From Candidatus Zixiibacteriota bacterium (GTDB lineage: Bacteria; Zixibacteria; MSB-5A5; GN15; FEB-12): DNA of 5,944 nt. Made by a program: the position numbers and the translations under genes. Position 1 is the first letter of the stretch. The number at the start of each line of letters is the position of its first letter. Below are positions 3,751 to 5,944 of this stretch, one piece after another. Location of the stretch: contig JAOZPL010000133.1 of the NCBI GenBank assembly GCA_029932795.1, positions 1-5,944 of the forward strand. The letters run 5' to 3'. The notes beneath the pieces were generated by a model. The model did not search any database. It saw only the letters and a program-made list of their open reading frames with translations, and was not told where the DNA came from.

Positions 3751-5944
3751 TTATCTGAAAGCTGTACCTATCTGGAAATGTGGTTTCCACCCTTTTTCCT
3801 CTCCGTTGGGAGGATCGTCCAGCGGATACCCGAAATCAAACCCGAGTGTTCCAATTCCCGGTACTACAATACGAAAACCGACACCGACACCCTTGTAGAG
3901 ACCGGACAGTGGTTTTATATCAGTCCGATTCAGCCAGCTATTCCCGGCGTCAAAAAAGAGTAAGCCATAGATGGAGCGCTCCGCAAGTGGTATTTGCAGT
4001 TCGATGTTTGATACCAGCATGTATTTCCCGCGCACACGAGTGGTGAACGTTCGGTAGTACGTTGAATCAGGGGGATCGCCGGGATTAGCTGTTGTATCAA
4101 GAAAGAAGTATGTAGGTTCGGTTTGCCATACAACTGTATCGCACGTGAGAGTGCCATCGTCATAGCCGCGCACAATGCCGTCATAGGCGGTGCCTCCCGG
4201 GGTGAAGCGGTCGGACACGAGGATGTGATCATCGCCTGCCGGGGAAGTGATAAAACCATATTCAACCTTTGCGGCTACTGCAAACTTCCAGAACAGAGGT
4301 ATGAATTTAGCGAGTGTGATCCTGTGTTTCTGGTACTCCCAGAATCCACCGAGAAAACCTCCCGTTTGAGAGAAGGTGTAGGACATAATTGAGCCTTTGG
4401 TGGCAAACTCCGGAAGATTTCGCGAGTCACGGTTGATGGTGAAGGAGAATCTGGATGCGGCGTTCCACTCTTCGTTGTACGACACGACTGATCCGGGGAC
4501 CGGATCACCGAGAATTATTATGCTACTGTCCTCCGCATCGTAAGCCCCGTTAGGATTTGTATCCCATGCATAGGTCGTCCGGTATGAGTTCTGGGCTTCG
4601 TAGTAGTCATCGAAATCATAGAAGCGGTTCCGCTCCAGGTGGTAGGAGGTGTAGAGTCGAAAATAATTGTCCGGCCATCGAAGGCGGCGGCCAAGGCGCA
4701 GAGAACCACCCTGGCGGCCCTCCGTGTACTCGTCATACCAGCGGCGGTTGAGCAGGAATATATCTGCACCCAGCAGCGTTGGTCGCCCGAACAGATATGG
4801 CTCGGTGAACGACAGATTGAACGAATTCCGGCGGCTGCCAAAGTCCACCTGGAATGAGACATTCTGCCCGTTCCCTCGAAGATTGGGGATTCCCATACTG
4901 AACGACCCAACCAGTTTGTCCTGACTGTTGTATCCGGCTCCGGCGCCGATCTGACCGGTCTGTTTTTCCTCAACTTTGAACTCCAGATCGATGTCGCCGC
5001 TGGGCAGGTCCAGAGGAACCGGCTCGACGTTGGCAAAGTAGTTGAGCGCCATTACCTCCCTGACCGACCGGAGGAGCAGTGAGCGATTGAACACCTGGCC
5101 GGGGAACACTCTCAATTCACGGCGAATCACTTTCTCCTTGGTCTTCGTATTGCCGACAATGTTGACCAGGCGAATGTGAGACGGGAGGCCTTCGCTTATC
5201 TCATACGTGACGTCAATGATGGAGTCATCTCGGGTCTGTCTTTCATCGAGAACACGCACATGAAGGTGTCCGATTTCCTGGTAGGCGGTGTAAATCTCAA
5301 ACAGGGATTCTTCGTACTTCTCGGAATTAAAAACGTCACCGGGTGCGAATTTGAGCTGCTTCTGGAGTATCGCGCCGGATAAGACGTCAGTTCCTTTGAA
5401 CTCGGTGTCACCGAAGTAGTAAAGAGGGCCTTCGTATACCTCCAGGTAAATCGTCATTCTGTTGGTTTTCTGATCGATACGGGTCGAGTCTGAGACCAGG
5501 TAGGCGTCAATAAAACCCCGTTTATGGTACTCTTTGATGATTTTATCCAGATCGTTGCGATACTCATCCTGTGCGAAGTCGGAACTTTTCAGGAAACCGC
5601 GTTTCCGGTTGCGCATTTTCCCAATCAGGTCGCTTGCCTTGACACGGACATTGCCGGTCAGGATAACTTTCTCGACCTTGACCTTGGATTTCTCTTGGAT
5701 TCTGTAAGTCAGCACAGCTTCCGTGGAGTCTTCATTGTACTCCAGCACAGACGTGACTTCCGCCTGGAAATACCCCTTTTCGGCGTACTGGTCGAGAATC
5801 TCCTGCTTTTTCAGATGAATCAGGTACGGGGAGATATACCCCCCGACCCCCAGGCCGAGCTTCTCCTTGAGGTCCGAGGTCTTTATTTTCTTGTTGCCCG
5901 TTATCTCCAGTCCCGAGAGCCTGGGCAGTTCCTTGACAATAATG
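3751..5944 (-). CDS. bamA: outer membrane protein assembly factor BamA (Omp85), 5' end outside window
   Basis: BamA is the central subunit of the BAM complex, which folds beta-barrel proteins into the outer membrane. The frame is open to the right edge, giving 730 residues. The signal peptide and probably the first POTRA domain are missing. Four POTRA domains are visible at about 8-84, 86-172, 173-252 and 253-330. Each shows the beta-alpha-alpha-beta-beta pattern with a GN/GT turn near its start, such as LEITGNKK and VILTGNVR. The 16-stranded barrel follows from about 331, starting QIGAGAGYNS. It holds the Omp85 motifs GIPNLRGNGQ, SFTEPYLFGRP and, in loop 6, VRGYD (591-595), and ends in FDFGYP and the beta-signal HFQIGTAF plus one Arg. 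Extracellular loops are long: about 40 residues after VRGYD, with the only cysteine visible in the protein (601), and an Asp/Asn-rich loop (461-485). A GTG at 5748 is internal, not the start, because POTRA sequence continues upstream of it. The promoter lies outside the window; skp follows after 28 bases. Confidence 0.97.
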   Translation of the reverse strand, partial: IIVKELPRLSGLEITGNKKIKTSDLKEKLGLGVGGYISPYLIHLKKQEILDQYAEKGYFQAEVTSVLEYNEDSTEAVLTYRIQEKSKVKVEKVILTGNVRVKASDLIGKMRNRKRGFLKSSDFAQDEYRNDLDKIIKEYHKRGFIDAYLVSDSTRIDQKTNRMTIYLEVYEGPLYYFGDTEFKGTDVLSGAILQKQLKFAPGDVFNSEKYEESLFEIYTAYQEIGHLHVRVLDERQTRDDSIIDVTYEISEGLPSHIRLVNIVGNTKTKEKVIRRELRVFPGQVFNRSLLLRSVREVMALNYFANVEPVPLDLPSGDIDLEFKVEEKQTGQIGAGAGYNSQDKLVGSFSMGIPNLRGNGQNVSFQVDFGSRRNSFNLSFTEPYLFGRPTLLGADIFLLNRRWYDEYTEGRQGGSLRLGRRLRWPDNYFRLYTSYHLERNRFYDFDDYYEAQNSYRTTYAWDTNPNGAYDAEDSSIIILGDPVPGSVVSYNEEWNAASRFSFTINRDSRNLPEFATKGSIMSYTFSQTGGFLGGFWEYQKHRITLAKFIPLFWKFAVAAKVEYGFITSPAGDDHILVSDRFTPGGTAYDGIVRGYDDGTLTCDTVVWQTEPTYFFLDTTANPGDPPDSTYYRTFTTRVRGKYMLVSNIELQIPLAERSIYGLLFFDAGNSWLNRTDIKPLSGLYKGVGVGFRIVVPGIGTLGFDFGYPLDDPPNGEEKGWKPHFQIGTAFR
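4528..4563 (-). other. EF-hand/dockerin-like calcium-loop pattern in a BamA extracellular loop
   Basis: Codons at 4563-4528 encode DTNPNGAYDAED (visible BamA residues 461-472). D, N, N, D and D fall at loop positions 1, 3, 5, 9 and 12, with G at position 6. This is the spacing of a 12-residue EF-hand or dockerin calcium-binding loop, except that Tyr replaces the usual aliphatic residue at position 8. The loop precedes the barrel strand SRFSFTINRD, whose far end leads into the periplasmic-type turn NLPEFATKG, so the loop should face outward. Calcium binding is inferred from spacing only, and such loops also arise by chance. Confidence 0.35.

Noticed and set aside
4518..5036. 172-codon leftward open frame inside bamA in another frame
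   Set aside because: It overlaps the BamA barrel, whose reading frame is conserved throughout. The alternative peptide is Ser/Arg/Thr-rich frame-shift sequence with no motifs.
5748..5748. GTG at 5748 as the start of bamA
   Set aside because: The same frame continues to the window edge with good POTRA sequence (LEITGNKKIKTSDLKEKLG), so this GTG is an internal valine.

Overview
The window looks like ordinary chromosome from a diderm (outer-membrane, lipid A-making) bacterium of moderate GC content. The evidence is BamA, a Skp/OmpH-type chaperone and LpxD encoded together. The species cannot be read from the sequence. The bamA-skp-lpxD order occurs in Proteobacteria and in several FCB-like or candidate phyla. 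The N-terminal and loop sequences do not look like E. coli, so an uncultured or deep-branching Gram-negative lineage is my guess, at low confidence.

Layout: positions 1-1426 carry a leftward pair, nadE (NH3-dependent NAD+ synthetase) followed after 10 bases by rsmI (16S rRNA C1402 2'-O-methyltransferase), which runs off the left edge. A 123-base divergent spacer (1427-1549) separates nadE from the rightward ssb gene. This spacer holds a strong sigma70-type promoter for ssb, an inverted repeat over its predicted transcription start, and a weaker candidate promoter for nadE. ssb ends in a clear intrinsic terminator (1994-2022). Positions 2023-2167 hold only a doubtful 40-codon reading frame that stops directly against the lpxD stop codon.

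Positions 2168-5944 are a leftward envelope-biogenesis operon, read bamA (5' end outside the window), skp/ompH, lpxD. BamA inserts beta-barrel proteins into the outer membrane, Skp/OmpH carries unfolded barrel proteins across the periplasm, and LpxD adds the N-linked acyl chain in lipid A synthesis. The operon therefore couples protein and lipid supply to the outer membrane. skp and lpxD overlap, and lpxD has no ATG and must use TTG (or CTG).

I found no mobile element, CRISPR array, tRNA, rRNA or obvious novel system. The items most worth a second look are an EF-hand/dockerin-like calcium-loop pattern in a predicted extracellular loop of BamA, the operator-like repeat at the ssb promoter, the TTG-started lpxD, and the small frame between ssb and lpxD.
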